Origin: Paraburkholderia sp.
GTDB lineage: Bacteria > Pseudomonadota > Gammaproteobacteria > Burkholderiales > Burkholderiaceae
Reading direction: 5' to 3'
Assembly: GCF_028283785.1 (NCBI RefSeq)
Contig: NZ_JAPWKB010000018.1
Span: forward strand, 124,001 to 188,000
DNA length: 64,000 bases
Below, one piece after another: positions 7,501 to 17,130 of the stretch. Under the pieces are notes generated by a model that saw only the letters and a program-made list of their open reading frames with translations, was not told the origin of the DNA and did no database searches. The position numbers and the translations under genes were made by a program. Every line of letters starts with the position of its first letter. The first letter of the stretch is position 1.

Positions 7501-10500
7501 ATGTCTAGCATGCACACGGTAGTTTTCGGCTGGTTCGGCGTGTCGGCCGTCTGGTTTCTTCCCCTTCTGGTGCGTCTCGCGCTGTCGGCTCTGCCCGGCG
7601 GCGTCGGTCTGCGCGGGCCTGGCACGATCCGTCTGTGGCTCGGTTTCATTTGCGTGCTGATCGCGAGTTGCACACTCGAAGCGTCGCTCGGGATTGCCGG
7701 GATGGACGGCCTCGGCCACGCGCTCGCGACGGGCTTCGGTCATCTGCTCGGTCACATCGGCACGCCGCTCGCGATGGCCGCGCTGTTCGTCGTCAGCCTG
7801 CCGTGGCTGCTCGGTTTCCATTGGGGCAACGTCGCCGTGTGGGCCGATGCCGCGTTCGGGCTCGGCCTGTCGCGCGGACTCGCGCGGCGCGACGACGATG
7901 CCCGCCGTCATCGCGATACCGGCCGGCGCGACTACGAGGACGCGCTGCCCGCGCATTCGATCACCCCGACCAACACGATGGCGCCGAAGTCCAACGGGCG
8001 CTACGCCCGGCCAACCGTGTGGCGTCCGCCCGTGTCGCCGAAGCGCGCGAAGGGCGCAGCGGGCGCCGCGGGTGCGACGACGGCGCGCGGTGTGGCGGGT
8101 GCGGCCGGTGTCGGCGCGGCGGGAATCGCGTCGGGCGCGACGGCGGGTTCTGCGGGCTATGGCGGTTCTGCTTCGTCGGCTTCGTCGGCTGGCGGTTCTG
8201 CGGGCGTTTCTGCGGCGGCTTCGGCCCATGCAGGTAAGGAGTCGGCTACCGGCGCGGCGCGCGATGCGTGGCGTGCCGGTCATGGCAGCGCACCGTCGTC
8301 GAATGCGGGTGTCGGCGGTGGGTTGAACGGCGCGCGCAACGCGCCGTCGCCTGGCGGGTTCGCTGCACATGTTGCATCGTCGGGCGCGGCTGCGCCTGTC
8401 AACGCGTCTGCGGGTGCTGCGTTTGCGTCGGGGGCTGCGTCGGCTTCGGCGCCCTTCCCGGCCACCGGTTCCGTAACGAACGGACAGCCCGCGCGCGACA
8501 CGGGTTTGCTGAAGATGCGTAGCGATATCCGCAAACCCACGCCCTGGACACCGACGGAACCCGTCGCGCCCGCTGGTTGGCTGCACGAACCGGTGCGCGC
8601 AACGCGTCCGTCGAACGGCAGCGAACTGCCTCCGCGCGATGTGCCCACCCGCCCGGATTCGCCGCTCGATCGTGGCGTGCGCACCGAGCTCGGCGCGACC
8701 GGCTCGCGTCCGCTGAACGCGGCGGGTGTGACTGGTTTGGCTGGTGCGGCTGGCGCGACCGGCTCGCGTCCGCTGAGTGCGGCTGGTTTGGCTGGTGCGG
8801 TTGGTATGGACAGCGCCGTTGGCGCGACGACGGGCGGTGCGGCCACGAAGACCGCTGGCGTGGTCGCGGGTATCGGCGCTGCGGGCGCGGCGCTCAACGC
8901 GCACGCGACCCCGCTCGCGGCCGGCGCAGCGGCAAGTGCCGCTGCGGCTTCGGCGGCAGGATTCGGACGGTCGGCGGCAACGGCTGCGCCGGGTTCGATC
9001 GACGCGACTCGCACGGCCAATGGCGCGTCGCGTCCCGTGCAGGGCGCTACGTTTTCGTCGCCCCGCCCTGCCGGTGAGCAGCCCGGCGTTCAACGCACGA
9101 CCGCTCAACCTGCACCCGCCGCGCCGACGACTCGCGTACCGACGTTCTCGCGTCCTGTCGGCGGAACACCGAACATCACGCCGCCGCCGAGCGTCCAGGC
9201 AACGTTGCGCAGCATCGAGGAAAACGCCGCGCGCTGGACAACGATGGCCGGTGCAAGCCTTGCACGACGCAACGGCACGGACGCGTTGAAATTGACGAGA
9301 ACGGTCGAGCCGCCGGTCGCGGCGTCCGGTGGTTCGGGTCTGTCGGCGGATGTGGCGAGTTGGCCGACTCCGGCAACGCCGTCTGTGTCTGCGTCGGCAA
9401 CGGGCGTCGAGCATGACGCGATCGATGTATCGAGTCTCACGAATCACACGACGCAAGCATCGAACGGACACGTCCCGGTGGAAACCGCGATCAACGCCGT
9501 CAACGTGCCGTCAAACGACAACCCGACGATCGACGCCAACACGCCGCTATCGACCGGCGCGTCGCCGTTCGGCGCGGTGGCTTCGACGTTGGGCGTCGCA
9601 GCGCATGCCGAGCAGATGCCGACGTCGGCGTCGAACCACGCCGCACCTGACGACGCCGCATCTCAGACCGCCGATGCGCCGTCCGATAACGGATACGCCG
9701 ACGACATCATCGACATGTCGTTCATCGATCCGACGACCTTGCACGCGCACGCATTCGTCACTGGCGAATCGGCGGCGGTCGAGTCGCAGGACAACGCCCG
9801 TCATGACGCGCCTACGCCGTTCTCGACGCCGCATACACCGCCCGCCATCGACATCGGGATGATCGAGTCGTGGCTCGGCACCGACGTGGATCTCGCCGTC
9901 ACGCCGCAGTCGAATGTGGCGGAATCGCGTCCGGTCGATCCGGTGTCCTCGCAGGCTGTGTCGTCGGCGCGCGCGGTTGATGCTGACGATGCGGTTGACG
10001 TTCAAGCTGCACGCGCCGCGTTTCCGACGTCGGAAACAGAAACCGAAAACGCCGCGCCTGTTGTGGCTGCGAGTGAGGCATTGCCGGTATCGGTTGCAGC
10101 ATCGCCGGCACTGTCGGCTGCGGCTGCGGCCGCGTCTGTGACGGCCGCCTCTGCCGCGTACGCGCCTGGCATGCTGGCATCCGCTGCGTACAACTTCGTC
10201 AGCGTCGGACAAGGTACGGCCACGCCTGTGACGTACGTGCCGAAAACGCCAGCGCTTGCGACACCAGCGGTTGTCACCACGCCAGCACCGGAACCTGTGG
10301 TTGTTGCGCCCGCGGCACCTGCACCTGCACCCGCACCTGCACCTGCTGCATCCGCCCCGCCCGCGCCTGTGTTTGCTCCTTCGCTTCCGCCCGTGACAGC
10401 CGCACCATCGGCCACGCCTGTGACGTCAGCACCAACACCCGCAACAACGACGACCGTTTCGCCAGTCGTCGTTGCGACGACGGAATCCGTCAAACCGCTC

Positions 10501-12561
10501 GCGCCGTGGGAAACCACCAACGACCTGCGGATAGCCCAGTCAGCAGCGTCCGCGATGAACACATCGACCACAGCCGCCGCATCGGCTACTGCTCCGACTC
10601 CGGCTCCGGATGCGCGCATCGCACCGGCCAGCGCGCCTGATGTACCCGCAGCACCGACTACCGCTCCCGCTCCGGCTCCGGCACCCGAGCCAGAACCCGC
10701 ACCACAATCCCTCTCGACCGCCGCAACCGCGCCGTCGAACGTCGTACGATTCCCGCATTTCAGCGGCGTGTCTCAGGTCGCCGCACCGGCCGCGACGCAG
10801 CCGTCCAGTCACACGATCGACGACGACGCACTCGCGCCCATTCGACCGGAACCCGACCGCTTCGTCGCCGCAACCAACACCGCAACCGGAAACGCGCACG
10901 AACCCGCACCAGAAGCCGAAGCCGAATACAACGCCGAACCCGAGCAGGAACCGGAACAACCGCTACCGCCCCACCAGGCGCAAGCACAACCGCAACCGCA
11001 ACCGCAGCCCCAACCCGAACCCGCACGCACCATCGCCCCGCGCCCGAACGCGTTCGAATTCCGTGCGCCGTCGGCATCGATGGTGGAACTGCCCGGGCTC
11101 GACCTGCTCGCCCCCGCCGACTCCGATGTCGAACCGGTCTCCGAGCAGAAGCTCGCCGATACCGGTCAACTGATCGAGCAACGCCTGCAGGAATTCAAGG
11201 TGCCCGTCACCGTCGTCGGCGCGTCGGCGGGGCCGGTGATCACGCGCTTCGAAGTCGAACCCGCGCTCGGTGTGCGCGGCAGCCAGATCGTCGGGCTGAT
11301 GAAAGACCTGTCGCGCGGACTCGGCCTCACGTCGATCCGCGTCGTCGAAACAATTCCCGGCAAGACCTGCATGGGCCTCGAATTGCCAAACGCCAAACGG
11401 CAGACCATCCGGCTGTCGGAAATTCTCGAAGACAAGGTCTACCAGCACTCGCATTCGAACCTGACGCTCGCGATGGGCAAGGACATCACCGGCAAGCCCG
11501 TCGTCACCGATCTCGCCAAGGCGCCGCACATGCTGGTGGCGGGCACGACCGGTTCGGGCAAGTCGGTGGCGATCAACGCGATGATCGTGTCGTTGCTGTA
11601 CAAGGCCACGCCCGAAGACGTCCGGCTCATCATGATCGACCCGAAGATGCTGGAACTGTCGGTCTATGAAGGCATTCCGCACCTGCTCGCGCCGGTCGTC
11701 ACCGACATGAAACTCGCCGCCAACGCGCTCAACTGGTGCGTCGGCGAAATGGAAAAGCGCTACCGGCTGATGTCGGCGGTCGGCGTGCGGAATCTGCCCG
11801 GCTTCAACCAGAAAATCCGCGACACCGAAGCTGCGGGCAAGAAGCTCGGCAATCCGTTTTCGCTGACGCCCGAAGCGCCCGAGCCGTTGGCGCCGTTGCC
11901 GCTGATCGTCGTCGTGATCGACGAACTGGCCGACCTGATGATGGTCGCGGGCAAGAAGATCGAAGAGCTGATCGCGCGTCTCGCGCAGAAGGCGCGTGCG
12001 GCCGGCATTCACCTGATCCTCGCGACCCAGCGGCCGTCGGTCGATGTGATCACCGGTCTGATCAAGGCCAATATTCCGACGCGCGTCGCGTTCCAGGTGT
12101 CGTCGAAAATCGACTCGCGCACGATCCTCGACCAGATGGGCGCGGAATCGCTGCTCGGTCAGGGCGACATGCTGTTCCTGCCGCCGGGAACCGGCTATCC
12201 GCAGCGCGTTCACGGCGCATTCGTCGCCGACGAGGAAGTGCACCGGATCGTCGAGCATCTGAAGCAGTTCGGCGAGCCGCAATACGAGGAAGGCATTCTC
12301 GAGGGTCCCGCCACCGACGGCGCGTCGCAAGATCTGTTCGGCGAAACGCCCGACGCCGAAGCCGATCCGCTCTACGACGAAGCGGTGGCGTTCGTGGTGC
12401 GCTCGCGGCGGGCGTCGATCTCGTCGGTGCAACGTCAGTTGCGGATCGGCTACAACCGCGCCGCGCGCCTCGTCGAGCAGATGGAAGCGGCGGGCCTCGT
12501 GTCCGCGATGAGCATCAGCGGCAGCCGTGAAGTGCTTGCGCCGGGCGGCCAGGCCGAATAA
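7501..12561 (+). CDS. ftsK: FtsK-type DNA translocase with a giant low-complexity linker
   Basis: FtsK pumps chromosomal DNA at the septum and activates XerCD dimer resolution. At 1686 residues this one is about twice the size of a compact FtsK. Order: about three hydrophobic segments (near residues 8-30, 42-62, 93-115); a linker of roughly 1050 residues rich in Ala, Pro, Thr and Ser; then the motor with Walker A GTTGSGKS (1348), Walker B VVVIDELADLM (Asp1474) and ATQRPSVDVITG; and a C-terminal gamma winged helix (about 1622-1680, SVQRQLRIGYNRAARLVEQ) that reads KOPS sites. The first hydrophobic segment resembles TM2 of other FtsKs, so a TM1 may be missing. The frame is open back to 7345 with only a TTG at 7498. 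No lolA or trxB neighbour is present, unlike the usual ftsK locus, so this may be a second paralogue (inference). Confidence 0.9.
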   Translation: MSSMHTVVFGWFGVSAVWFLPLLVRLALSALPGGVGLRGPGTIRLWLGFICVLIASCTLEASLGIAGMDGLGHALATGFGHLLGHIGTPLAMAALFVVSLPWLLGFHWGNVAVWADAAFGLGLSRGLARRDDDARRHRDTGRRDYEDALPAHSITPTNTMAPKSNGRYARPTVWRPPVSPKRAKGAAGAAGATTARGVAGAAGVGAAGIASGATAGSAGYGGSASSASSAGGSAGVSAAASAHAGKESATGAARDAWRAGHGSAPSSNAGVGGGLNGARNAPSPGGFAAHVASSGAAAPVNASAGAAFASGAASASAPFPATGSVTNGQPARDTGLLKMRSDIRKPTPWTPTEPVAPAGWLHEPVRATRPSNGSELPPRDVPTRPDSPLDRGVRTELGATGSRPLNAAGVTGLAGAAGATGSRPLSAAGLAGAVGMDSAVGATTGGAATKTAGVVAGIGAAGAALNAHATPLAAGAAASAAAASAAGFGRSAATAAPGSIDATRTANGASRPVQGATFSSPRPAGEQPGVQRTTAQPAPAAPTTRVPTFSRPVGGTPNITPPPSVQATLRSIEENAARWTTMAGASLARRNGTDALKLTRTVEPPVAASGGSGLSADVASWPTPATPSVSASATGVEHDAIDVSSLTNHTTQASNGHVPVETAINAVNVPSNDNPTIDANTPLSTGASPFGAVASTLGVAAHAEQMPTSASNHAAPDDAASQTADAPSDNGYADDIIDMSFIDPTTLHAHAFVTGESAAVESQDNARHDAPTPFSTPHTPPAIDIGMIESWLGTDVDLAVTPQSNVAESRPVDPVSSQAVSSARAVDADDAVDVQAARAAFPTSETETENAAPVVAASEALPVSVAASPALSAAAAAASVTAASAAYAPGMLASAAYNFVSVGQGTATPVTYVPKTPALATPAVVTTPAPEPVVVAPAAPAPAPAPAPAASAPPAPVFAPSLPPVTAAPSATPVTSAPTPATTTTVSPVVVATTESVKPLAPWETTNDLRIAQSAASAMNTSTTAAASATAPTPAPDARIAPASAPDVPAAPTTAPAPAPAPEPEPAPQSLSTAATAPSNVVRFPHFSGVSQVAAPAATQPSSHTIDDDALAPIRPEPDRFVAATNTATGNAHEPAPEAEAEYNAEPEQEPEQPLPPHQAQAQPQPQPQPQPEPARTIAPRPNAFEFRAPSASMVELPGLDLLAPADSDVEPVSEQKLADTGQLIEQRLQEFKVPVTVVGASAGPVITRFEVEPALGVRGSQIVGLMKDLSRGLGLTSIRVVETIPGKTCMGLELPNAKRQTIRLSEILEDKVYQHSHSNLTLAMGKDITGKPVVTDLAKAPHMLVAGTTGSGKSVAINAMIVSLLYKATPEDVRLIMIDPKMLELSVYEGIPHLLAPVVTDMKLAANALNWCVGEMEKRYRLMSAVGVRNLPGFNQKIRDTEAAGKKLGNPFSLTPEAPEPLAPLPLIVVVIDELADLMMVAGKKIEELIARLAQKARAAGIHLILATQRPSVDVITGLIKANIPTRVAFQVSSKIDSRTILDQMGAESLLGQGDMLFLPPGTGYPQRVHGAFVADEEVHRIVEHLKQFGEPQYEEGILEGPATDGASQDLFGETPDAEADPLYDEAVAFVVRSRRASISSVQRQLRIGYNRAARLVEQMEAAGLVSAMSISGSREVLAPGGQAE
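8692..8800 (+). repeat. 60-bp tandem duplication inside the ftsK linker
   Basis: A 25-bp stretch at 8692-8716 recurs exactly at 8752-8776, and the following bases are also similar. The translation repeats GATGSRPL(N/S)AAG, showing that the Ala-rich linker has grown by in-frame duplication. Confidence 0.8.
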
Positions 12562-12620
12562 GCCCGGAACACGGTCCGGCATGGAACGGCGCGGTTCGAA
12601 GCACCGCATCCCAACGAAAA

Positions 12621-12656
12621 ACGGGCGACGCCTCGCAAGGCGTCGCCCGTTTTTTT
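12621..12656. terminator. bidirectional terminator between ftsK and the lactonase gene
   Basis: A perfect 13-bp stem (12621-12633 with 12638-12650) with a 4-nt loop, followed by seven T on the plus strand and preceded by AAAA, which provides a shorter T-tract on the minus strand. It serves the convergent ftsK (+) and lactonase (-) genes. Confidence 0.9.
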
Positions 12657-12698
12657 ATCTCGCGCGCGTTATCGAAGCCCGACGCGGCGCGAGCGCGA

Positions 12699-13937
12699 TT
12701 ACATCGGCGAGACCAGCTTGAAGTCCACCGGCGAGCCGATCTCCAGCCGCTTCGGGTTGGCTTCGAGCATGCCGGTTTGCACGTCGCGCCGGAACACGTA
12801 CGCGGTGTCGCTGTTCTGGTTGCCGACGATCAGCCACTGGCCGGTCGGATCGATCGCGAACTCGCGCGGCGACTTGCCCAGACTCGATTGACGGCCGATC
12901 AGCGTCAGATGACCGTTCGAAGGGTCGACCGAGAAGATCACGATCTCGTTGGCGTCGCCGCGATTGCTGACGTACAGGAAACGTCCGTCCGGCGACAGAT
13001 GGATCGCGGACGCGCCCACCGCGCCCTTGAAGCCCGGCGCGGTCAGCGACAGCGATTGCAGCGGCTTCAGATGACCGTCGTGATACGCGAACGTGGTGAC
13101 GGTGCCGCCCATTTCGCTGGTCAGATACGCGAATTTTCCATCGCCGCCGAACACCAGGTGACGCGGGCCGCTGCCCGGCTTCACGTCGGTGTAACGCCAT
13201 TCGGTCGGGCCGAACAGGCCGCGGCTGCCGTCGGGCGTGTAGCGGTACGAATACAGCTTGTCCGCGCCGAGATCCTGCGCGAACAGATACTGGCCGTCCG
13301 GCGAGAACACGGTGGAGTGAACGTGCGCGTTGTCCTGACGTCCCTTGACCGGGCCTTTCGCTTCATGATGCACGGTCAGCACCGCATTGCCGATCTGGCC
13401 GTCGGCCTGAACCGGGAACGCGGCAAAGCTGCCGCCCGGATCGGCGGCGACCGAGTAGTTCGCGGTCAGCAGATATTTGCCGTCCGGTGACAGGCTCAGA
13501 TAACACGGGTCGTTGCCTTCCGACGAGACCTTGTTCAGAAACGTCAGCTGGCCGCTGGCCGGATCGAAACCGAACGCGCTGATGCCGCCGCGTTGCGATG
13601 CCGGGCCGTTGTCGCCGGGCAGTTCGTTGACGGCGAACACGTGGCGCCGGTCGCGGCTCACGACGAGATACGACGGATTGACCGTCTTCGCCACCGACAC
13701 GCGCGTGGCGTCGCCGGTTTTCGTATCGAAGCGGTAGACGTAGATACCTTCGCTTTTGGCACCGGTGTAGGTGCCGACGAGCATGTCATAGACGCCGTCG
13801 GCGGGAACCGGGCCGGTGTCTTGCGCGAATGCATGGGAAGCGACAATCGAGGCCATCACGAGGAAACCTTTTATTATCGAACTGGCAGGCGTGGAAGCGG
13901 CGGCGGCACAACCGGCGGCACGGTCACTGCGATACAT
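12699..13937 (-). CDS. exported lactonase-family (YbhE/Pgl-type) beta-propeller protein
   Basis: Lactonase-family seven-bladed propellers include 6-phosphogluconolactonase and carboxy-cis,cis-muconate cyclase-like enzymes. This 412-residue protein carries an N-terminal hydrophobic signal (IIKGFLVMASIVASHAFAQ), so it is predicted to act outside the cytoplasm. That argues against a pentose-phosphate role. Repeated blade motifs are visible: YLSLSPDGKYLL, STVFSPDGQYLF, HLVFGGDGKFAYL, IHLSPDGRFLYVSNRGD, FAIDPTGQWLIVGNQNSD. A strong AAGGAGG lies 4-5 nt before the ATG at 13937. It is a single-gene unit sharing a terminator with ftsK. The physiological substrate is unknown. Confidence 0.85.
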   Translation of the reverse strand: MYRSDRAAGCAAAASTPASSIIKGFLVMASIVASHAFAQDTGPVPADGVYDMLVGTYTGAKSEGIYVYRFDTKTGDATRVSVAKTVNPSYLVVSRDRRHVFAVNELPGDNGPASQRGGISAFGFDPASGQLTFLNKVSSEGNDPCYLSLSPDGKYLLTANYSVAADPGGSFAAFPVQADGQIGNAVLTVHHEAKGPVKGRQDNAHVHSTVFSPDGQYLFAQDLGADKLYSYRYTPDGSRGLFGPTEWRYTDVKPGSGPRHLVFGGDGKFAYLTSEMGGTVTTFAYHDGHLKPLQSLSLTAPGFKGAVGASAIHLSPDGRFLYVSNRGDANEIVIFSVDPSNGHLTLIGRQSSLGKSPREFAIDPTGQWLIVGNQNSDTAYVFRRDVQTGMLEANPKRLEIGSPVDFKLVSPM

Positions 13938-14231
13938 ACGACCTCCTTGGGCAACGGGTTTTCAGAGTTGTAGTGATGTCGCTGGTCTGCCGCGCGTCGC
14001 CGGAGCGATCGGGTTGCTGCTGGTCTGGCTGGTGCATTGTTATCGTGTCGTGTCCGGTAGAGCGTACAGGCCGCGCGATCATAGCTGGCGCGCGACCGGT
14101 ACGTCGGCAAGTATAGAAGCGTTGTGCCGCGCACGCATTCCAACCGGGCCGATGCCACGACCCATGCGCGTCTGTCGTACATCCGATGTGCGCCTGAAAT
14201 TTTCCTAACGCAGTCCAACCACGGAGTTTCC

Positions 14232-14384
14232 ATGAACGTCACACTCAGTCTGGGCCCGCTCGTATCGTTGATCGCCGGCGTCCTGATTCTCGTGATGCCG
14301 CGTCTGTTGAACTACATCGTCGCGCTCTATCTGATCATCATCGGCATCATCGGAATCTTCGGGATGGGCGGCTCGCACTTCTGA
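14232..14384 (+). CDS. DUF3096 small membrane protein
   Basis: A 50-residue protein of two hydrophobic helices separated by a short MPRLLNY turn: SLGPLVSLIAGVLILVMP and IVALYLIIIGIIGIFGMG. This is the DUF3096 pattern of tiny inner-membrane proteins of unknown function. The ATG at 14232 follows GGAG by 5-6 nt. A strong terminator follows at 14425. Confidence 0.85.
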   Translation: MNVTLSLGPLVSLIAGVLILVMPRLLNYIVALYLIIIGIIGIFGMGGSHF

Positions 14385-14424
14385 TCGCGCAAGCCGTCCG
14401 CGCCGCGCAGGCGCGCATCAACGC

Positions 14425-14461
14425 AAACGGGCGCGAACCTCGACGGTTCGCGCCCGTTTTT
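14425..14461. terminator. bidirectional terminator after the DUF3096 gene
   Basis: A 15-bp stem (14425-14439 with 14445-14459), loop tcgac, A-tract on the left and T-tract on the right. It sits between convergent genes (DUF3096 on plus, the 81-residue gene on minus). Confidence 0.9.
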
Positions 14462-14499
14462 ACGTGAGCTCGACGATCCTGCCACCGATCCGGAAACCC

Positions 14500-14745
14500 T
14501 CAGCCGTTCGACAGCTGTTCGAGCCGCAAGCGCCCCTGCAACGACAAGCCGCCGACCGCATACTGGCCGTCGCCACCGCGGTAATGCCGGAAACACGCGC
14601 GCTCGGTCAGAAACGCGAGCGCGGTCTGCATGCCGTTGCGCGACAGACCGAGGCGTCGGTGATCGAGCGGCAACATCGCGTCGTCGGACAGTTGACTGGC
14701 GGCGGAGAGTATCGTGATGCAATCGGATTTCGACGGGTTCAGCAT
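14500..14745 (-). CDS. small winged-helix-like hypothetical protein
   Basis: An 81-residue protein starting MLNPSKSDCITILSAASQ. The C-terminal half reads FRHYRGGDGQYAVGGLSL then QGRLRLEQL, which resembles the wing plus final helix of small phage or YjcQ-like winged-helix proteins. That resemblance is weak and is only a suggestion. The start at 14745 follows a GAGG. The frame is open to 15030 but the upstream part looks non-coding. It is divergent from the GH15 gene. Confidence 0.6.
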   Translation of the reverse strand: MLNPSKSDCITILSAASQLSDDAMLPLDHRRLGLSRNGMQTALAFLTERACFRHYRGGDGQYAVGGLSLQGRLRLEQLSNG

Positions 14746-15059
14746 AGTGATCCTCGGAAGAAAACGTTGCGGCGGGGAACGGCGAAGGATGGGACGACGT
14801 CGGCGCCGCAAAATTACAAACACCATGCAGCACCACGAATCGATTTTATGCAGAGCGCGACACGTTTGCCAACATTCGTGCGACGAAAACTGTGCGCGGC
14901 GCCGCAACCGGCCTGGCGCGCAATCGCAGGCCCGGCATGTCGCGCGTCGGGCACTGCCCGCATATCGCACAATGGCTTGACGCGCAAAGCGCACTGAACC
15001 ATTGCCGGACGTCGGAGTCCGGTTAACCATTGTCCGATCAGGTCGCTTTCCGGTTCTCT
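14746..15059. other. divergent intergenic region between the 81-residue gene and the GH15 gene
   Basis: About 310 nt presumably holding both promoters. No element stands out enough to assign. An upstream in-frame TTG at 15030 with GGAG at 15014 is a possible alternative start for the GH15 gene. Confidence 0.4.
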
Positions 15060-16898
15060 ATGCCCGCAAACATCGAAGACTATGCACTCGTCGGCGACGG
15101 CCACACGGCCGCGCTGGTTTCCCGCAACGGCTCGGTCGACTGGCTCTGCTGGCCACGTTTCGACTCCGGCGCCTGTTTCGCCGCGTTGCTCGGCACCAAC
15201 GACAACGGCCGCTGGCTGCTCGCGCCGGCCGCGTCGGTCGAAGCCCCCGAATCCGTCACGATCACGCGCCGCTATCGCGGCGAAACGCTGATCCTCGAAA
15301 CCGATTACGACACGCCGGAAGGCGCGGTCACGGTGATCGACTTCATGCCGCCGGGCAACGGCTGGTCGGAGATGGTCCGCATCGTCGTCGGACGGCGCGG
15401 CACCGTGCGGATGACAATGGAACTGGTGCTGCGCTTCGATTACGGCGCGTCGATTCCGTGGGTCAGCCGCCTCGACCACGAAAGCGGCATCAAGGCGATC
15501 GTCGGTCCGGATACGGCCGTGCTGCGCACGCCTGTCGATCTCCACGGCGAAAACATGCGCACGGTCGCGACGTTCACGGTGTCGGCGAACGAACGCGTGC
15601 CGTTTGCGCTCGCGTATTCGGCGTCGCATCTACGGATTCCGCCCGCGCGCGATCCGCATACGTCGCTCGCGCGCGCCGACAATCACTGGCGCGAATGGTC
15701 GGCGCGCAACACGATCGACGGCAAATGGGCCGCGCCGATCCGCCGTTCGCTGATCACGCTGAAAGCGCTCGCCTACGAACCGACGGGCGGCATCGTCGCC
15801 GCGCCGACCACCTCGCTGCCCGAGCAGCTGGGCGGCACGCGTAACTGGGACTACCGCTACTGCTGGCTGCGCGACGCGACGATCACGCTGCTCGCGATGA
15901 TGCGCGGCGGCTACTACGACGAAGCGCGCGCGTGGCGTTCGTGGCTGGGCCGCGTGATGGCCGGCGCGCCCGAGCAGTTGCAGATCATGTACGGGATTGC
16001 CGGCGAGCGTCGCCTGCCCGAATTCGAAATCGACTGGCTGGCCGGTTATCAAGGCGCGAAGCCGATCCGCGTCGGTAACAACGCTGTCGGCCAGTTGCAA
16101 CTCGACGTGTACGGCGAAGTGATGAACGCGCTGCACCTCGCGCGGGTGGGCGGCCTGCAGGCCGACGAAACCGCGTGGAACGTGCAGTGCGCGATGCTCG
16201 AACATCTGGAAACGATCTGGCAGCAACCCGACGAAGGCATCTGGGAAACGCGCGGCGGCCGCCAGCATTTCGTGTTTTCGAAAGTGATGGCGTGGGTGGC
16301 GTTCGACCGCGCGATCAAGTCGGCGGAACTGTTCGAACTGCCCGCCCCGCTCGCGCACTGGCATACGCTGCGCGACCGGATACACGCGGAAGTCTGCGAG
16401 CAAGGCTGGAACCCGACGCTCGGCGCGTTCGTCCAGCATTACGGCGCGGACCGGCTCGACGCGAGCGTGTTGCTGCTGCCCATGATGGGTTTCCTGCCGC
16501 CCACCGATCCGCGCATCGTCAGCACCGTGGCGGCCGTCGAGCGCGACCTGATGCACGATGGTTTCGTGCTGCGGTACCGCACGAGCGAATTCGACGACGG
16601 TTTGCCGCCTGGCGAAGGCACTTTCCTCGCGTGTAGTTTCTGGATGGTCGACAACCTCGCATTACAAGGTCGCGTCGACGAAGCGCATGCGATGTTCGAG
16701 CGCCTGCTCGCGCTCGCCAACGATGTCGGGCTGCTCGCGGAAGAGTACGACCCGGCCGCCAAACGCCTCGTGGGCAACTTCCCGCAGGCTTTCTCGCACG
16801 TGGCGCTGGTCCATACCGGACTCAACCTGATGAAACACGAACAGGAGATGGCGAAAGCCACCGGTCAACCTGCGCATAACGGCATGAAAGCTGCTTGA
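15060..16898 (+). CDS. glycoside hydrolase family 15 protein (glucoamylase/trehalase-like)
   Basis: GH15 enzymes release glucose from alpha-glucans or split trehalose by inversion. The 612 residues begin with the standard MPANIEDYALVGDGHTAALV entry of the bacterial clade. An N-terminal beta-sandwich runs to about residue 220, followed by the (alpha/alpha)6 barrel with GTRNWDYRYCWLRDA, the EFEIDWLAGYQGAKPIRVGN loop and LLAEEYDP, which holds the likely catalytic carboxylate near the end (SEEYDP-type in relatives). There is no signal peptide, so it is cytosolic. With phaZ next door it fits carbon-store use, although they are separate transcription units. The alternative TTG start at 15030 adds ten residues. 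Confidence 0.88.
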   Translation: MPANIEDYALVGDGHTAALVSRNGSVDWLCWPRFDSGACFAALLGTNDNGRWLLAPAASVEAPESVTITRRYRGETLILETDYDTPEGAVTVIDFMPPGNGWSEMVRIVVGRRGTVRMTMELVLRFDYGASIPWVSRLDHESGIKAIVGPDTAVLRTPVDLHGENMRTVATFTVSANERVPFALAYSASHLRIPPARDPHTSLARADNHWREWSARNTIDGKWAAPIRRSLITLKALAYEPTGGIVAAPTTSLPEQLGGTRNWDYRYCWLRDATITLLAMMRGGYYDEARAWRSWLGRVMAGAPEQLQIMYGIAGERRLPEFEIDWLAGYQGAKPIRVGNNAVGQLQLDVYGEVMNALHLARVGGLQADETAWNVQCAMLEHLETIWQQPDEGIWETRGGRQHFVFSKVMAWVAFDRAIKSAELFELPAPLAHWHTLRDRIHAEVCEQGWNPTLGAFVQHYGADRLDASVLLLPMMGFLPPTDPRIVSTVAAVERDLMHDGFVLRYRTSEFDDGLPPGEGTFLACSFWMVDNLALQGRVDEAHAMFERLLALANDVGLLAEEYDPAAKRLVGNFPQAFSHVALVHTGLNLMKHEQEMAKATGQPAHNGMKAA

Positions 16899-16995
16899 CT
16901 TAAGCCTGATGGATGCCCTGATAGCGGCACGGCAGCATCGTCGCTAGCATGATTCCATGACCGTTTTGCGCCTGCGGAAGCGCCAATTTGCTGCG

Positions 16996-17024
16996 TTGCA
17001 CAAATCCGTGTTGTTCGATATGAT
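16996..17024 (+). promoter_or_regulatory. sigma-70-type promoter of phaZ
   Basis: TTGCAC, 17-bp spacer, TATGAT: five of six matches to each consensus hexamer with ideal spacing. It lies 106 nt upstream of the phaZ start codon. Confidence 0.7.
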
Positions 17025-17130
17025 CGAAAACGACTGACGGCCGGGCAAGTCTGTCGAGACCTGCCCGACCGCCGCAACGCACACGCGAGTTTGCAATTTC
17101 CTCTGCAAACCGCCCAACACCGGAGCACCC

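Noticed and set aside
7012..9471. 819-residue minus-strand ORF
   Set aside because: Arg-rich antisense shadow of the high-GC ftsK linker.
14464..14997. 177-residue plus-strand ORF
   Set aside because: Overlaps the better-supported 81-residue gene on the other strand and its promoter region; no domain or ribosome site.
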